The notes beneath the pieces are model-generated. The model had not been told where the DNA came from. It saw nothing but the letters and a program-made list of their open reading frames with translations, and made no database searches. This document shows positions 32,529 to 41,000 of a stretch of 58,120 nucleotides of DNA, piece after piece. The DNA is from Alphaproteobacteria bacterium (GTDB lineage Bacteria > Pseudomonadota > Alphaproteobacteria > Thalassobaculales > Thalassobaculaceae). The stretch is from contig JANSYS010000024.1 in NCBI GenBank assembly GCA_024742275.1, forward strand, positions 1 to 58,120, written 5' to 3'. Made by a program: the position numbers and the translations under genes. Positions within the stretch are counted from its first letter, which is position 1. Every line of letters begins with the position of its first letter.

Positions 32529-33854
32529 ATGGGACCCCACCGCATGGCCAGCCATAATCGTCGCCTGACAGCTTCCGAGAGTAAGGGGCTCCGGACCGCC
32601 CGGGAACTTGAGGGCCACCTCGCCTGGCTCGACACGATCACACCGGCCGCTCTGGGTGTGCTCGCGGTGGCTTCCGGGATCTACACTTATCTCGGGGTCT
32701 CCTCGCTCCTGGAGGACACAGGGGCGATGAGCTTCTTCGCGGCGGTCGCCTACTCGGTCGCCGTCTCGGTCGGCATCTTCGTGTTCTGGAGCTATATCCT
32801 GCGGCTGCTGCCCTCCATGCGCAGCACGAGCGGCTTTCTGGGGCTGACCCTATCTATGCTTGTCGGGTCGCTCGCGATCATCGCGATGTCTAGCTGGCTG
32901 AACGCGGCCGCCTTGGCCGGTTCGGCCGCGGTCGAGCAGCACCTCGCGAAGACGGTCCAGGACTACCAGGCTGCGCTTGAGCAGGCCCATGACATCGCGC
33001 TGACTGGACAGGCACTGGGGCGTGATGTCGAGCGCACGCGTCGTACCTTCGAGGAACTCTCGGACCGTGAGGCGCGCGAGGGTGGGACGACAGGGGTCGC
33101 GGGAGAGGGCGCCGTGTCACGACTTCTGGCGCAGACCGCGGACCGGTTGCGCGGCCTTGAAGAGATCATCGAGGCGCAGGAGCCGCTGATCGAGGACGCC
33201 TACGATGAAGGTAATCGCCTGCTCGGCCAGATGCGCGCCCTCACGGTTGCGCCGGGGCCTGTCGAGCAGCGATCAGTCGCCTTCTCGGAAGAGAGTGTCC
33301 GCCTCGCAGGGGTGATCGCCAGCCTGAACCAGTATTCCGTGGCTCCGCTCGTGGCGCGCGCTGCAGGAGATCTTCCCGCGAGCATCATCCTGCCTGAACT
33401 CGATGGAAGTACGCCGACCATGCGCGCGACGCAGTCCGACAGCATGCAGGCCGTCATCACCTCTGTGGAGAGCCTGAGCGGGAGCCTCACAGAGGCCGCG
33501 AATGAGGTGCTGGAGATGCAGCCGCCCCAGGAGACCGCCTACAACCCGATCTCCAGCGCGGATGCGGTGATCCGGTACGCCGGCAGCTTCGTGCCCTCCT
33601 GGGCGGGCGCCATCGCGATCGACCTGCTGCCCGGGGTCCTGGTCTTCGTGCTGGCCGTGACGCAGGCGGCGATCCGGAACGGACGCGATGGGCTCAGTAT
33701 CGAGGAGACCCTGACGCTGGCCGACCTCAAGGCCGCCATGAATGCCATGCAGGACGTCGAGGCGACGATGGGGAGCGCTGATAGCGCGATCCTCAAGCGG
33801 ATGCAGGGCGACCGGGAGCCGTCCGATAACGAGGAGGGTTCGCGTGCAGGGTGA
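32529..33854 (+). CDS. Membrane protein with large extracytoplasmic helical domain
   Basis: This 441-residue protein of unknown family has membrane helices at about residues 38-60, 66-90 and 100-128, then about 215 mainly helical residues (with coiled-coil segments such as VERTRRTFEELSDREAREGG and RLRGLEEIIEAQEPLIEDAY), a fourth helix (about 352-378) and a cytoplasmic charged tail. The start could also be ATG 32544. The next gene, a ClpP-like protein, starts 10 bp before its end, so the two very likely act together at the inner membrane. Confidence 0.65.
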   Translation: MGPHRMASHNRRLTASESKGLRTARELEGHLAWLDTITPAALGVLAVASGIYTYLGVSSLLEDTGAMSFFAAVAYSVAVSVGIFVFWSYILRLLPSMRSTSGFLGLTLSMLVGSLAIIAMSSWLNAAALAGSAAVEQHLAKTVQDYQAALEQAHDIALTGQALGRDVERTRRTFEELSDREAREGGTTGVAGEGAVSRLLAQTADRLRGLEEIIEAQEPLIEDAYDEGNRLLGQMRALTVAPGPVEQRSVAFSEESVRLAGVIASLNQYSVAPLVARAAGDLPASIILPELDGSTPTMRATQSDSMQAVITSVESLSGSLTEAANEVLEMQPPQETAYNPISSADAVIRYAGSFVPSWAGAIAIDLLPGVLVFVLAVTQAAIRNGRDGLSIEETLTLADLKAAMNAMQDVEATMGSADSAILKRMQGDREPSDNEEGSRAG

Positions 33855-34659
33855 CATGGACCTGGGTGAGCAGCCAGCGCCCTCGGCGGGCGCGAAGACC
33901 CGATGGGGCCTGAAAGGGGCCCTGCTCGCGCAGGTGGTCATCGCCGTGATGGTGGTTCTAGCGGATGTTGATCAGCGCTGGGGCCTCGATCGCACGATCG
34001 ACCTCGCCACACCCCAACCGACCGGCCCGGTCACGCCCGGTGATCAGGTGAGGCGGCATGAGCCTACCCGTGTGATGCCACGTTACGCAGACCCAGGAGG
34101 GCCGCCCGGGATCCCTTTGCCGGATGAGCTTCCGGTTCGGCTGACATTCACAGTGGAACAGGCTCGTGAGTATGGGCCGGTCCTGCTTCTGCACGGTCCG
34201 CTGGTTGCCGGGGATGCCGCACGTTTCGAGGCCTTCATCGCCGGCCTGTCGGATGTCCCGGCCCAGATCGCCCTGCACAGTCCCGGCGGTCTGGTCGATG
34301 AGGCCCTGCAAATTGGACGGGCACTCCGGGCGCGAGAGATGACGACGATGATTCTGCCCGGCACGGCCTGCATGTCCGCATGCCCCTACATCCTCGCAGG
34401 AGGGGCCGAGCGTCGCGTGTCGCTGCGTGGTTTGGTGGGACTTCATCAGCACTACTACGACGCGCCGGGTTACATGCCGGTCCTGTTCGCCGTCGAGGAC
34501 ATCCAGCACAATCAGGCCCGGACCATGGAGTACCTGATCGAGATGGGGATCGATCCTGGAGTCATGCGCTTCGGGCTCTCTACCCCACCTGACGACATCT
34601 ACATCCTCGTCGAGGACGAACTCGTAGACAGTGGGCTGGCGTCATCCATTCTTTCTTGA
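33844..34659 (+). CDS. Membrane-anchored periplasmic ClpP-like protease homologue (COG3904 type)
   Basis: This 271-residue protein has one N-terminal membrane helix (about residues 27-45) and a ClpP/crotonase-type domain: IALHSPGGLVDEALQIGRAL (oxyanion region), GTACMSACPYILAGG (Ser nucleophile) and GLHQHYYDAPG (His). It is likely a serine peptidase acting on the periplasmic side. GTG 33844 follows GAGGAGGG and overlaps the membrane-protein gene. The last 135 bp recur, diverged, at 46553-46686. Confidence 0.7.
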   Translation: MQGDMDLGEQPAPSAGAKTRWGLKGALLAQVVIAVMVVLADVDQRWGLDRTIDLATPQPTGPVTPGDQVRRHEPTRVMPRYADPGGPPGIPLPDELPVRLTFTVEQAREYGPVLLLHGPLVAGDAARFEAFIAGLSDVPAQIALHSPGGLVDEALQIGRALRAREMTTMILPGTACMSACPYILAGGAERRVSLRGLVGLHQHYYDAPGYMPVLFAVEDIQHNQARTMEYLIEMGIDPGVMRFGLSTPPDDIYILVEDELVDSGLASSILS

Positions 34660-34662
34660 GGT
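34528..34662 (+). repeat. Direct repeat 1a, copy 1 (ClpP-like gene tail)
   Basis: This is the 3' end of the ClpP-like gene and is recognisable at 46553-46686 with the same frame and stop-proximal sequence (YLIEMGIDPG here, YLIDMGIDPA there). In both places an ADP-ribosylglycohydrolase tail follows about 0.9-1.0 kb downstream. Confidence 0.75.
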
Positions 34663-35144
34663 AGACCCAAGCGAACATGACCTGGCTCGACAGCGAGTCG
34701 GCGCACCCGACCAATGACCGGGGCCGAGCAGGCCGGATCTGGTTTCCTCGCCCCTCACTCACTCACCGCTGCGGGAGCGAGTTCGTAGCGCAGCGGTGGG
34801 TCTGAGGACCAGATCGTCGAAGCAGACAGGCGCATGGCCGACCTGATACGGGCGTACCGGGCTGCGCAGGAGGACCTCGACACCCTCCTCGCCGACTAGG
34901 GGGTGTAGCCCCCCTACCCCCGCGATGACGCGGAGCGCGGAGGCCTTGGGTCTCAGGCCCCGGCCGCGCCCCATACCTGTCGCGGCGGATGAGGCCCGGG
35001 CCGTGTTCTGAGCCTCTACTTGGACACGAGCGCCCAACGCCCCGATTATTTCAATGAAATCAGCCCTGTCCATGTGTCCAAGGCCCAAGCGGAAAACCCT
35101 CCCTCAAATACGGCAAGCCTCAACACATAAATCTGGCGGTTTTT
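34663..35144. other. Non-coding stretch
   Basis: I find no supported gene. A plus-strand tail reading RRMADLIRAYRAAQEDLDTL with a stop at 34900 looks like a relic but has no start. Confidence 0.35.
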
Positions 35145-35290
35145 TGTAACCGTGTAACTGAGGGCGTATTTCCGTTATGAATCAGAGTCTTATCCGGTTA
35201 CAAACACGGTTACAGCCTGTAACCTTGTAACCCCCGCTGTAACCCCCTTAAGACTCTTCGCGTACACAAAAATATATATACCTCTCAGAG
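35145..35290. repeat. GTAAC-motif cluster B with AT-rich block
   Basis: Seven GTAAC/GTTAC motifs occur in 35145-35245, followed by an AT-rich block (aaaaatatatatac, about 35268-35281). Read on the minus strand the order (AT block, AGTCTTAAGGGGGTTACA, more GTTAC/GTAAC) parallels cluster A at 27340-27465, so the two clusters are inverted relative to each other. Confidence 0.6.
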
Positions 35291-35296
35291 TCTTAG

Positions 35297-35319
35297 TATC
35301 TTTCTCGATGAGAAAGATA
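35297..35319. terminator. Perfect 10-bp hairpin
   Basis: Arms TATCTTTCTC/GAGAAAGATA with a 3-base loop, followed by a second 7-bp hairpin ATCCTGC/GCAGGAT (35335-35353). The pair would fit termination of leftward transcription from the glycohydrolase remnant, or protection of the GTAAC cluster from read-through. Confidence 0.35.
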
Positions 35320-35507
35320 GGGTGATCCTCGAGCATCCTGCTTCCCGCAGGATCCGGTCAGGCCCCCGCCCCCCGCCCCTCCTTCTTCTATGGATACCGC
35401 GAAGCGGTTGCGCGCCGGTCCGAACCGGCGCTGACACTTGGACAGCCGCGGGGCTGGGCGCCGCGATCGGCGCCGGCCCACAGGACCAGAGGCCCCGAGA
35501 CGTCCGT

Positions 35508-35794
35508 GCCGGACCTGTTGTGAGCCCGGAGAGGATCGCGGGTGACGGAGGGCCGGGTGCGACACACCTCGAGCGCGTGTCATCCGTGACCGGCGGAGAA
35601 GAGCGCGCGTCCGACCTTCTCGATGTTCTCTGCGCCGACGAGCTCCTGCCGCCAGCCCGCAGGGATGGCGCCCATCCCGTAGCGCGCGCCGGCGAGTTGG
35701 CCGGCCACCGCGCCGACGCTGTCGGCGTCATCGCCCAGATTGACGGCCCGCAGGACGGCCTCCTCAAAACTCGAGGTGGTGTCCACCGCCCAGA
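35508..35794 (-). pseudogene. ADP-ribosylglycohydrolase 3' fragment (direct repeat 1b, copy 1)
   Basis: A minus-strand fragment encodes the last about 70 residues of an ADP-ribosylglycohydrolase (NLGDDADSVGAVAGQLAGAR, then IPAGWRQELVGAENIEKVG) with the same 3' flank as the full gene; the matched segment is 35508-35794 against 47546-47832 (287 bp each). It lacks the N-terminal 75 percent and cannot be active. Confidence 0.85.
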
Positions 35795-35923
35795 ACAGGG
35801 CATGCCAGACCGCACACTAGACGAGTTTGCGATGGTTGACTCCGAGGACCCACTGCTCCCAGCGGAGCTTGACCAGTGGGAAGCCAGCACATGGTAGCTG
35901 GTGAGGCTCTTGAGTTCGTTGCG

Positions 35924-35940
35924 TATGAACAGCTATGAAC
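35924..35940 (+). promoter_or_regulatory. Direct repeat before parDE
   Basis: Two TATGAAC copies 10 bp apart (35924-35930 and 35934-35940), one helical turn, end 20 bp before the ParD start. ParD-type RHH proteins bind such short repeats to repress their own operon. Confidence 0.45.
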
Positions 35941-35960
35941 TGTTGTGAGGGGGGCTCCTT

Positions 35961-36227
35961 ATGTCCAGACTGACCATCTCCATGCCTGACCAGATGAACG
36001 AGTGGGTCGAGGCGCAGATCGCCGCCGGCCGCTACGGGAACGTCAGTGAGTACTTCCGTGACCTGGTGCGGCGCGACCAAGAGCGCAGGGAGGCCGCCGT
36101 GGCCGAACTCCGCACCATGCTGGAACGCGCCGAGGCGCGTGGGATTTCCGATCGCGCGTTCTCGGACATCTTGGAGGCGGCGCGCCGGGAGGCCCGACAG
36201 AAGGGTCTGCTGCGTGACGAACATTGA
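35961..36227 (+). CDS. parD: ParD-family antitoxin
   Basis: This 88-residue antitoxin opens with a ribbon-helix-helix (RLTISMPDQMNEWVEAQIAA, then NVSEYFRDLVRRD) typical of the CopG/ParD group and has a charged C-terminal helix that wraps the toxin. It overlaps parE by 14 bp. It would neutralise ParE and repress the operon. Confidence 0.9.
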   Translation: MSRLTISMPDQMNEWVEAQIAAGRYGNVSEYFRDLVRRDQERREAAVAELRTMLERAEARGISDRAFSDILEAARREARQKGLLRDEH

Positions 36228-36507
36228 GCTCACGCTCGATGCTGAACAGGACCTGATCGACATCTTCCTTCACGGCATCGCGCATTTCGGCCCGGCGCAG
36301 GCCGAGCGATACGCGAAGATGCTCAACGCCAAGATCGAGATGGCGGCGGAGCATCCGGATTTCGGGGCGGATTACGGTTTCGTTGTTGAGGGCGTTCGCA
36401 GGTACGAGTCCGTGTCCCATGCGATCTACTACCGCCCTGTTCCGTTGGGAATTCGCGTCCTGCGCATCCTTCATGGCCGGATGGATCCGGCTCGCCACCT
36501 CCGCTGA
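36214..36507 (+). CDS. parE: ParE-family toxin
   Basis: This 97-residue RelE/ParE-superfamily toxin starts at GTG 36214: NIELTLDAEQDLIDIFLHGI, then EHPDFGADYGFVVEGVRRYE and the closing IYYRPVPLGIRVLRILHGRMD. ParE members poison DNA gyrase. With ParD it forms a plasmid-stabilising module next to the 3' fragment of the glycohydrolase. Confidence 0.9.
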   Translation: MTNIELTLDAEQDLIDIFLHGIAHFGPAQAERYAKMLNAKIEMAAEHPDFGADYGFVVEGVRRYESVSHAIYYRPVPLGIRVLRILHGRMDPARHLR

Positions 36508-36876
36508 CCGGCACAGAGGCTGACGCTTCCAGCTGATCCGGGTCGCCATCCCGAAACCGGTAGCGTGTACGCCACACGGCTCGAAACTGACCTTGGGGAG
36601 GCCCCTGACGCGCATGGCGGCATCACGGGCCTGCCCCCCTAGTCATGGATCGTCATCATCGCCCCGAGAGCCAGCGCGCTGAGAAGGCCCTGGGAACACC
36701 CCCACCGCGGCCACGCTCCTCGTGCGTCGGTCTGGCTGGTGTGCGGTGACCTGGGTCATGACCGGACGGCCCGGACCAGATCGGCGGCTGGGGTCAGGCC
36801 CTGGCCGCGTAGCCCCCCCCGATATGGGAGACGCTCTCAAAGATCACGTGGTGGCGCGAGGAAGGCCGCGCAGCCC
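36508..36876. other. Non-coding gap, nothing recognised
   Basis: The stretch is GC-rich with several G/C runs and shows no frame with a ribosome site or family features on either strand. Confidence 0.4.
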
Positions 36877-37506
36877 TCAGGTCGCCCCTGACCCGCTCAG
36901 CCGCTCTTCAGAGGCCGCCCGTTCGGCGCGCGCGGCCGCCAGCTCCGCCCGTGCGGTGGCGAGCTCAGCGAGCGCCTGATCCTTCGCGGTCTCGAGCTTC
37001 TCGGCGCGCTGCTCAGCGCGCTCAGCCCGGGCTTCCGCCTTCTCGACCCGTGCCGCCTCGGCCCGCAGTCCTGCGCTGTCGAGCTCGAGGGTCCGGACCT
37101 GGCGGGTGAGCTCGGCGCGCGCTTCGCGCTCTTCCTCCAGTTCGCGTTCGAGCGTCTCGATCGCCCGCGCCCCTTCAGCTTCGGCCTCCTCGAGTGCCCT
37201 TTCGAGCTCGGCCACCGCGGCTTGGAGGGCGTCATGTCCGGTCCGGGCCCGGGTTGACGCTTCACGCCAAACCAGGGCGAGCAGCTCGCGCCCCTTGGTC
37301 TGTACGCTGTCCGGGAGATCGACCTCTGCCAGGTCTGCCGCCTCCTTTTGTGCCGCCCACCAGCGCTTGAGTGCCGGACCTATGGTAGAGAAGCTGCCGC
37401 TTCCCAGCTCTTCGCGCACACTGGTTTGCGTGGGTCTCTGACCGCGCGCTGCGAGCGCATCTGCGGCGGCGAAGATTTGTTCATCTGAAAGACCGTTGGT
37501 GGGCAT
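36877..37506 (-). CDS. kfrA: KfrA-type DNA-binding coiled-coil protein
   Basis: This 209-residue protein has the KfrA N-terminal DNA-binding region (GLSDEQIFAAADALAARGQR, SFSTIGPALKRWWAAQ) and then an uninterrupted Ala/Glu/Arg coiled coil to the end. KfrA proteins act in plasmid segregation and repress their own gene. ATG 37506 has GAGGCG upstream; ATG 37527 is the alternative. A dyad at 37531-37549 lies just upstream. Confidence 0.85.
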   Translation of the reverse strand: MPTNGLSDEQIFAAADALAARGQRPTQTSVREELGSGSFSTIGPALKRWWAAQKEAADLAEVDLPDSVQTKGRELLALVWREASTRARTGHDALQAAVAELERALEEAEAEGARAIETLERELEEEREARAELTRQVRTLELDSAGLRAEAARVEKAEARAERAEQRAEKLETAKDQALAELATARAELAAARAERAASEERLSGSGAT

Positions 37507-37530
37507 CTGCGCCTCGCAGTGTGTCATGTT

Positions 37531-37549
37531 GTATTATGTATCATACTAC
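37531..37549 (-). promoter_or_regulatory. Probable KfrA operator
   Basis: GTATTATGTATCATACTAC is an imperfect palindrome in an AT-rich patch directly upstream of kfrA. Position and symmetry fit autoregulation by KfrA. Confidence 0.5.
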
Positions 37550-37600
37550 ACATAAATACATCAAGCAACCCCTTGGGCGCCCCCTGATCTTTCACGCAGA

Positions 37601-37766
37601 ACATGACCTTCCATGGCAACGACGCGGGGTTGCAGCTGACTGAAGAAGGTCAGATCCTAATCCCGTCTCAGCTTTTGCGCAGAACTGCTCGCCCCGAGAC
37701 ATCAGCGCCATGCGCCTGAAATACATTCTTCGCAAGGTCGGGCGCGACCGTGGTGATTTCAAACAT
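37601..37766 (-). mobile_element. IS110-family transposase 5' remnant
   Basis: Read leftward from ATG 37766 the frame gives MFEITTVAPDLAKNVFQAHG and SGRAVLRK, the N-terminus of IS110-family transposases, then a stop. After a frameshift it continues as TFFSQLQPRVVAMEGH before ending near 37600. The upstream flank (37767-37850) may be the IS end. It marks the left border of the catabolic island. Confidence 0.7.
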
Positions 37767-37873
37767 GACCGCCCTCCTATGTGGATCCTCGCAGATCCAC
37801 TTTGGCACATCGATGCCGTCGGGGGCGGTCAGTTCATCAAAGCCCCTTCGGCCTCGTTTGCAGGTGTTTGGTC

Positions 37874-37925
37874 TTGACGAGGGCTATCCGCTTAAGTACG
37901 ACGATGGTGTTTTGGTATACCAAAA
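37874..37925 (+). promoter_or_regulatory. Island promoter with GntR-type operator
   Basis: A -35 TTGACG (37874-37879) is followed after 17 bp by a weak -10 TACGAC (37897-37902). The perfect 16-bp palindrome TTTTGGTATACCAAAA (37910-37925) sits over the start region, 50 bp before tctC. TGGTATACCA is the form of site bound by GntR/FCD regulators, one of which is encoded at 43097, so the island is probably repressed by it. Confidence 0.65.
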
Positions 37926-37974
37926 TGTCAAACAGCTTGCCGTTTCATTGGCTCATGCTGCTAGGGAGGAATAA

Positions 37975-38943
37975 ATGAAGCACTTCGGACATCCGCTCAT
38001 GCGGACCATCGCCTGTGTTGGTGCCCTTGTGGGGGCGGCAACGGTGCCTGCAATGGCACAAGAATTTCCCAACCGTACTATTGAGGTGGTGACACACGCC
38101 GGTAACGGTGGAGGCACTGACGTAACCGCGCGGATGATGATGATCCGTGGCCGCCGCGCGCTTGACACCGACATGGTTGTCGTAAACCGCCGCGGCGGTG
38201 GTGGCGCGACTGCGATGGATTACTACCTCACACTTCCCGCCGATGGTCACGCGATCCTGACCTACACGATCGGTCACGCGGCCACCATGGCGCTCGGCAA
38301 CACCGAGATGACGCTGGACGACATCCGCCCCATCGCACGTGCCACCGATGACCCACAAATCCTGATGGTGCGCTGCGGCGTCTATGACTCGGCCGAGGCC
38401 TTTGTCGAGGCACAGCGCGAAGAGCCTCTGACCTACGGCACGACGCACCTGGGCGGCATCGACGACGTGTCGGCCTTCATGTTCGCGCGCAACGGCGACC
38501 TTGCGACGCCGAACATCCTGCCCTTCGAGGGCGGCGGCGAACTGGCTACGCAGCTGGTCGCAGGCGCGGTCGACGTGGCGGTCCTGAACCTGGCCGAGGC
38601 CAGCTCGCAGATCGACGCGGGCGATGTCTGCCCGATCGTGGTGCTGGCACCCGAGCGGATGGCGGCGCTGCCCGACACCTCGACGGCGCAGGAGCTGGGC
38701 ATCAACGCCAACTTCTCGACCGTGCGCGGCTTCGTCGTGCATGCGGACACGCCCGACGATGTGGCGGCCGAGATCGAGGAGGCGCTGCTCGAGGCCATGA
38801 ACCACAGCGTGTTCCAGTCGTTCCTGGTGTCGGCGGGCCTCGATTCCACCTCCGTTGCGGGCTCCGAGGTCTGGGGCAACCAGATCACCTCGATGCTGGG
38901 TGACATGGACGCCGCCCTGCGCGAGCTGGGCTTCATCGAGTAA
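37975..38943 (+). CDS. tctC: Tripartite tricarboxylate transporter substrate-binding protein (TctC)
   Basis: This 322-residue periplasmic binding protein has a signal ending PAMA-QEFP (about residue 29) and the TctC/Bug fold signature: NRTIEVVTHAGNGGGTDVTA, VVNRRGGGGATAMDYY, then FEGGGELATQLVAGAVDVAV and the C-terminal domain. It captures a carboxylate in the periplasm for TctAB. AGGGAGG precedes the ATG. The ligand is probably the sugar acid handled by the downstream enzymes. Confidence 0.9.
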   Translation: MKHFGHPLMRTIACVGALVGAATVPAMAQEFPNRTIEVVTHAGNGGGTDVTARMMMIRGRRALDTDMVVVNRRGGGGATAMDYYLTLPADGHAILTYTIGHAATMALGNTEMTLDDIRPIARATDDPQILMVRCGVYDSAEAFVEAQREEPLTYGTTHLGGIDDVSAFMFARNGDLATPNILPFEGGGELATQLVAGAVDVAVLNLAEASSQIDAGDVCPIVVLAPERMAALPDTSTAQELGINANFSTVRGFVVHADTPDDVAAEIEEALLEAMNHSVFQSFLVSAGLDSTSVAGSEVWGNQITSMLGDMDAALRELGFIE

Positions 38944-39019
38944 GCCACCGCGACAGACCGCGGCGCGCCGGGACAATTGGCGCGCCGCCCATCCGCCCCG
39001 TCTTCACCAAGGACATCCC

Positions 39020-39496
39020 ATGACACGGTTCGCCGTTCCCATTTGCCTGATCGGCTTCTGCGCGCTGGCCTATTGGCAGACCACGCAATTCGACCGCGTG
39101 CCGCCGATCCTGCTGCGCGGCATGCAGCCTGCGGATTTCCCGCAGATGGTGCTTCTCCTGGTCGTCGTGCTGTCGCTGGTGCTGATCGTGCAGGCCTGGC
39201 TTGCCCGCGGCGTCGAGGCCGACGGTGGCGACCCGGGCGCGGACCCCGAGCCGATGACCGGCAATGTCTGGAAGACGATGGGGCTGTTCCTCGTGTTTGC
39301 GGCCCTCGCCCCGGTCGACCTGTTCCTGGGGCTGGGTGTTTTCGCGGGCTGCCTTGCGTTCCTGTGGGGCGAGCGGCGGATCGTGATGCTGGCGGTGGTC
39401 GCCCTGGTGGCGCCGGCCTGTGTCTTCTTCCTTTTCGACGAGGTCTTCGAGGTGCGCTTCCCGCGCGGCCTGTTGACCAACCTCTGGTACGGATAA
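39020..39496 (+). CDS. tctB: Tripartite tricarboxylate transporter small membrane subunit (TctB)
   Basis: This 158-residue protein has four predicted membrane helices (about residues 2-20, 43-62, 90-108 and 117-138), matching TctB in size, topology and place between tctC and tctA. Sequence is poorly conserved in this family, as usual. It stops 4 bp before tctA. Confidence 0.85.
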   Translation: MTRFAVPICLIGFCALAYWQTTQFDRVPPILLRGMQPADFPQMVLLLVVVLSLVLIVQAWLARGVEADGGDPGADPEPMTGNVWKTMGLFLVFAALAPVDLFLGLGVFAGCLAFLWGERRIVMLAVVALVAPACVFFLFDEVFEVRFPRGLLTNLWYG

Positions 39497-39500
39497 GCCG

Positions 39501-41000
39501 ATGGAACCGTTTATCGGGGGCCTGATGGCCCTGGCCGACCCGCAGCTCCTGGTGCTGATCTTCGCGGCCACGCTGGCGGGCGTCATCATCGGCGCGCTGC
39601 CGGGGCTGAACGCCACCACGGGGGCGGCGCTGCTCTTGCCCTTCACCATCACGATGGACCCGATCCCGGCCATTGCGATCCTGACGACGATCTATTGCGC
39701 GGCGACCTTCGCGGGCGCGATCACCGCGATCCTGATCAACACGCCGGGCACGTCGGCAAGCGCCACGACCTGCCTCGACGGCTACCCCTTGGCGCAGCGA
39801 GGCGAGGCGGGGCGCGCTCTAGGCATGGCGACGGTCTCCTCGACCTTCGGCGGCATCATCTCGGTCGTATGCCTGATGGCGGCCGCGCCCCTGATGGCGC
39901 GGGCGGCTTACAACTTCGCCCCGCCCGAGTATTTCGCGCTGACGGTCTTTGGCCTGTCGATGCTGGCTACAATCGGTGACGGCAGCCCAGTCAAAAACCT
40001 GATTGCAGGCGCGCTCGGCGTGCTGGCAGCCTCTGTGGGCAAGGACCTGCTAACCACGGTCGAGCGCTTTACCTTCGGGATGAGCGAGCTGACGGAGGGG
40101 ATCGGCTTCGTGCCGGTGATGATCGGCCTCTTCGGCATCTCGGAACTGCTGGTGCAGGCCGACCGCCTGACCGTGGAACGGCGACAGGTCATCATGAAGA
40201 CCGTCAAGCTTCCTTCGCGCGAGGATTATAGCAAGGTCTGGAAGACGATCTTGCGCTCCTCGGGGATCGGCACCTTCATCGGCATCCTGCCTGCCGAGGG
40301 CGCGACCGTCGCCTCGATGATCGGCTACAACGAGGCGCGGCGCTGGTCGAAGACGCCCGAGGAATTCGGCAAGGGCGCGATCGAGGGGATCGCGGGCTCG
40401 GAGGCCGCCAACAACTCGGCCACGGGCGGTGCGATGGTGCCTACGCTGGCGCTCGGCATCCCCGGTAGCCCGACGGCGGCGGTGATCCTTGCGGGGCTGA
40501 TGATCCACGGGCTTCAGCCGGGGCCGACGATGTTCACCGAACAGGCCGAGTTCGCCTTTGCCATCTTCTGGGCGATGCTCTTCGTCAATATCCTGTTCAT
40601 CTTCATCGGCCTCTTCGGTGCCAAGCTTTTCGCGCGCATCACCTTCGTGCCGGTGCAGATACTGTGGCCCATCGTCTTCACCTTCTCGATCGTGGGGGCC
40701 TATGCGCTCGATCAGTCCTTCCTCGATGTCTGGATCGCCATCGGCTCGGGCATCCTGGGCTATTTCATGCGCCGCTTCGGCTACTCGGTCGTGCCGCTGG
40801 CCATCGGCCTGATCCTCGGCGGCATGGTCGAGAAGCGGCTGGGCCAGTCGCTCATCATGCTGGACGACCAGTGGTGGCTGATGTTCACCCGGCCGCTCAG
40901 CCTTCTGTTCTTCGCACTCACCTTCCTCGCGCTGTTCGGGCCGCTTCTGTGGCGCCGGGTCTTCACGCAGCGTGATCCGCTCAAGTCCATGGGGGAATGA
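39501..41000 (+). CDS. tctA: Tripartite tricarboxylate transporter large membrane subunit (TctA)
   Basis: This 499-residue transporter has about 12 helices and the TctA marks [57 protein letters not shown] and [20 protein letters not shown]. It forms the sodium-driven channel with TctB. Length is normal. The stop overlaps the next ATG (ATGA), tying transport to the first catabolic enzyme. Confidence 0.93.
   Translation: MEPFIGGLMALADPQLLVLIFAATLAGVIIGALPGLNATTGAALLLPFTITMDPIPAIAILTTIYCAATFAGAITAILINTPGTSASATTCLDGYPLAQRGEAGRALGMATVSSTFGGIISVVCLMAAAPLMARAAYNFAPPEYFALTVFGLSMLATIGDGSPVKNLIAGALGVLAASVGKDLLTTVERFTFGMSELTEGIGFVPVMIGLFGISELLVQADRLTVERRQVIMKTVKLPSREDYSKVWKTILRSSGIGTFIGILPAEGATVASMIGYNEARRWSKTPEEFGKGAIEGIAGSEAANNSATGGAMVPTLALGIPGSPTAAVILAGLMIHGLQPGPTMFTEQAEFAFAIFWAMLFVNILFIFIGLFGAKLFARITFVPVQILWPIVFTFSIVGAYALDQSFLDVWIAIGSGILGYFMRRFGYSVVPLAIGLILGGMVEKRLGQSLIMLDDQWWLMFTRPLSLLFFALTFLALFGPLLWRRVFTQRDPLKSMGE

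Noticed and set aside
34759..35088. Minus-strand 109-codon frame downstream of the ClpP-like gene
   Set aside because: Biased composition with no recognisable fold; lies in repeat-border DNA that is not conserved in copy 2.
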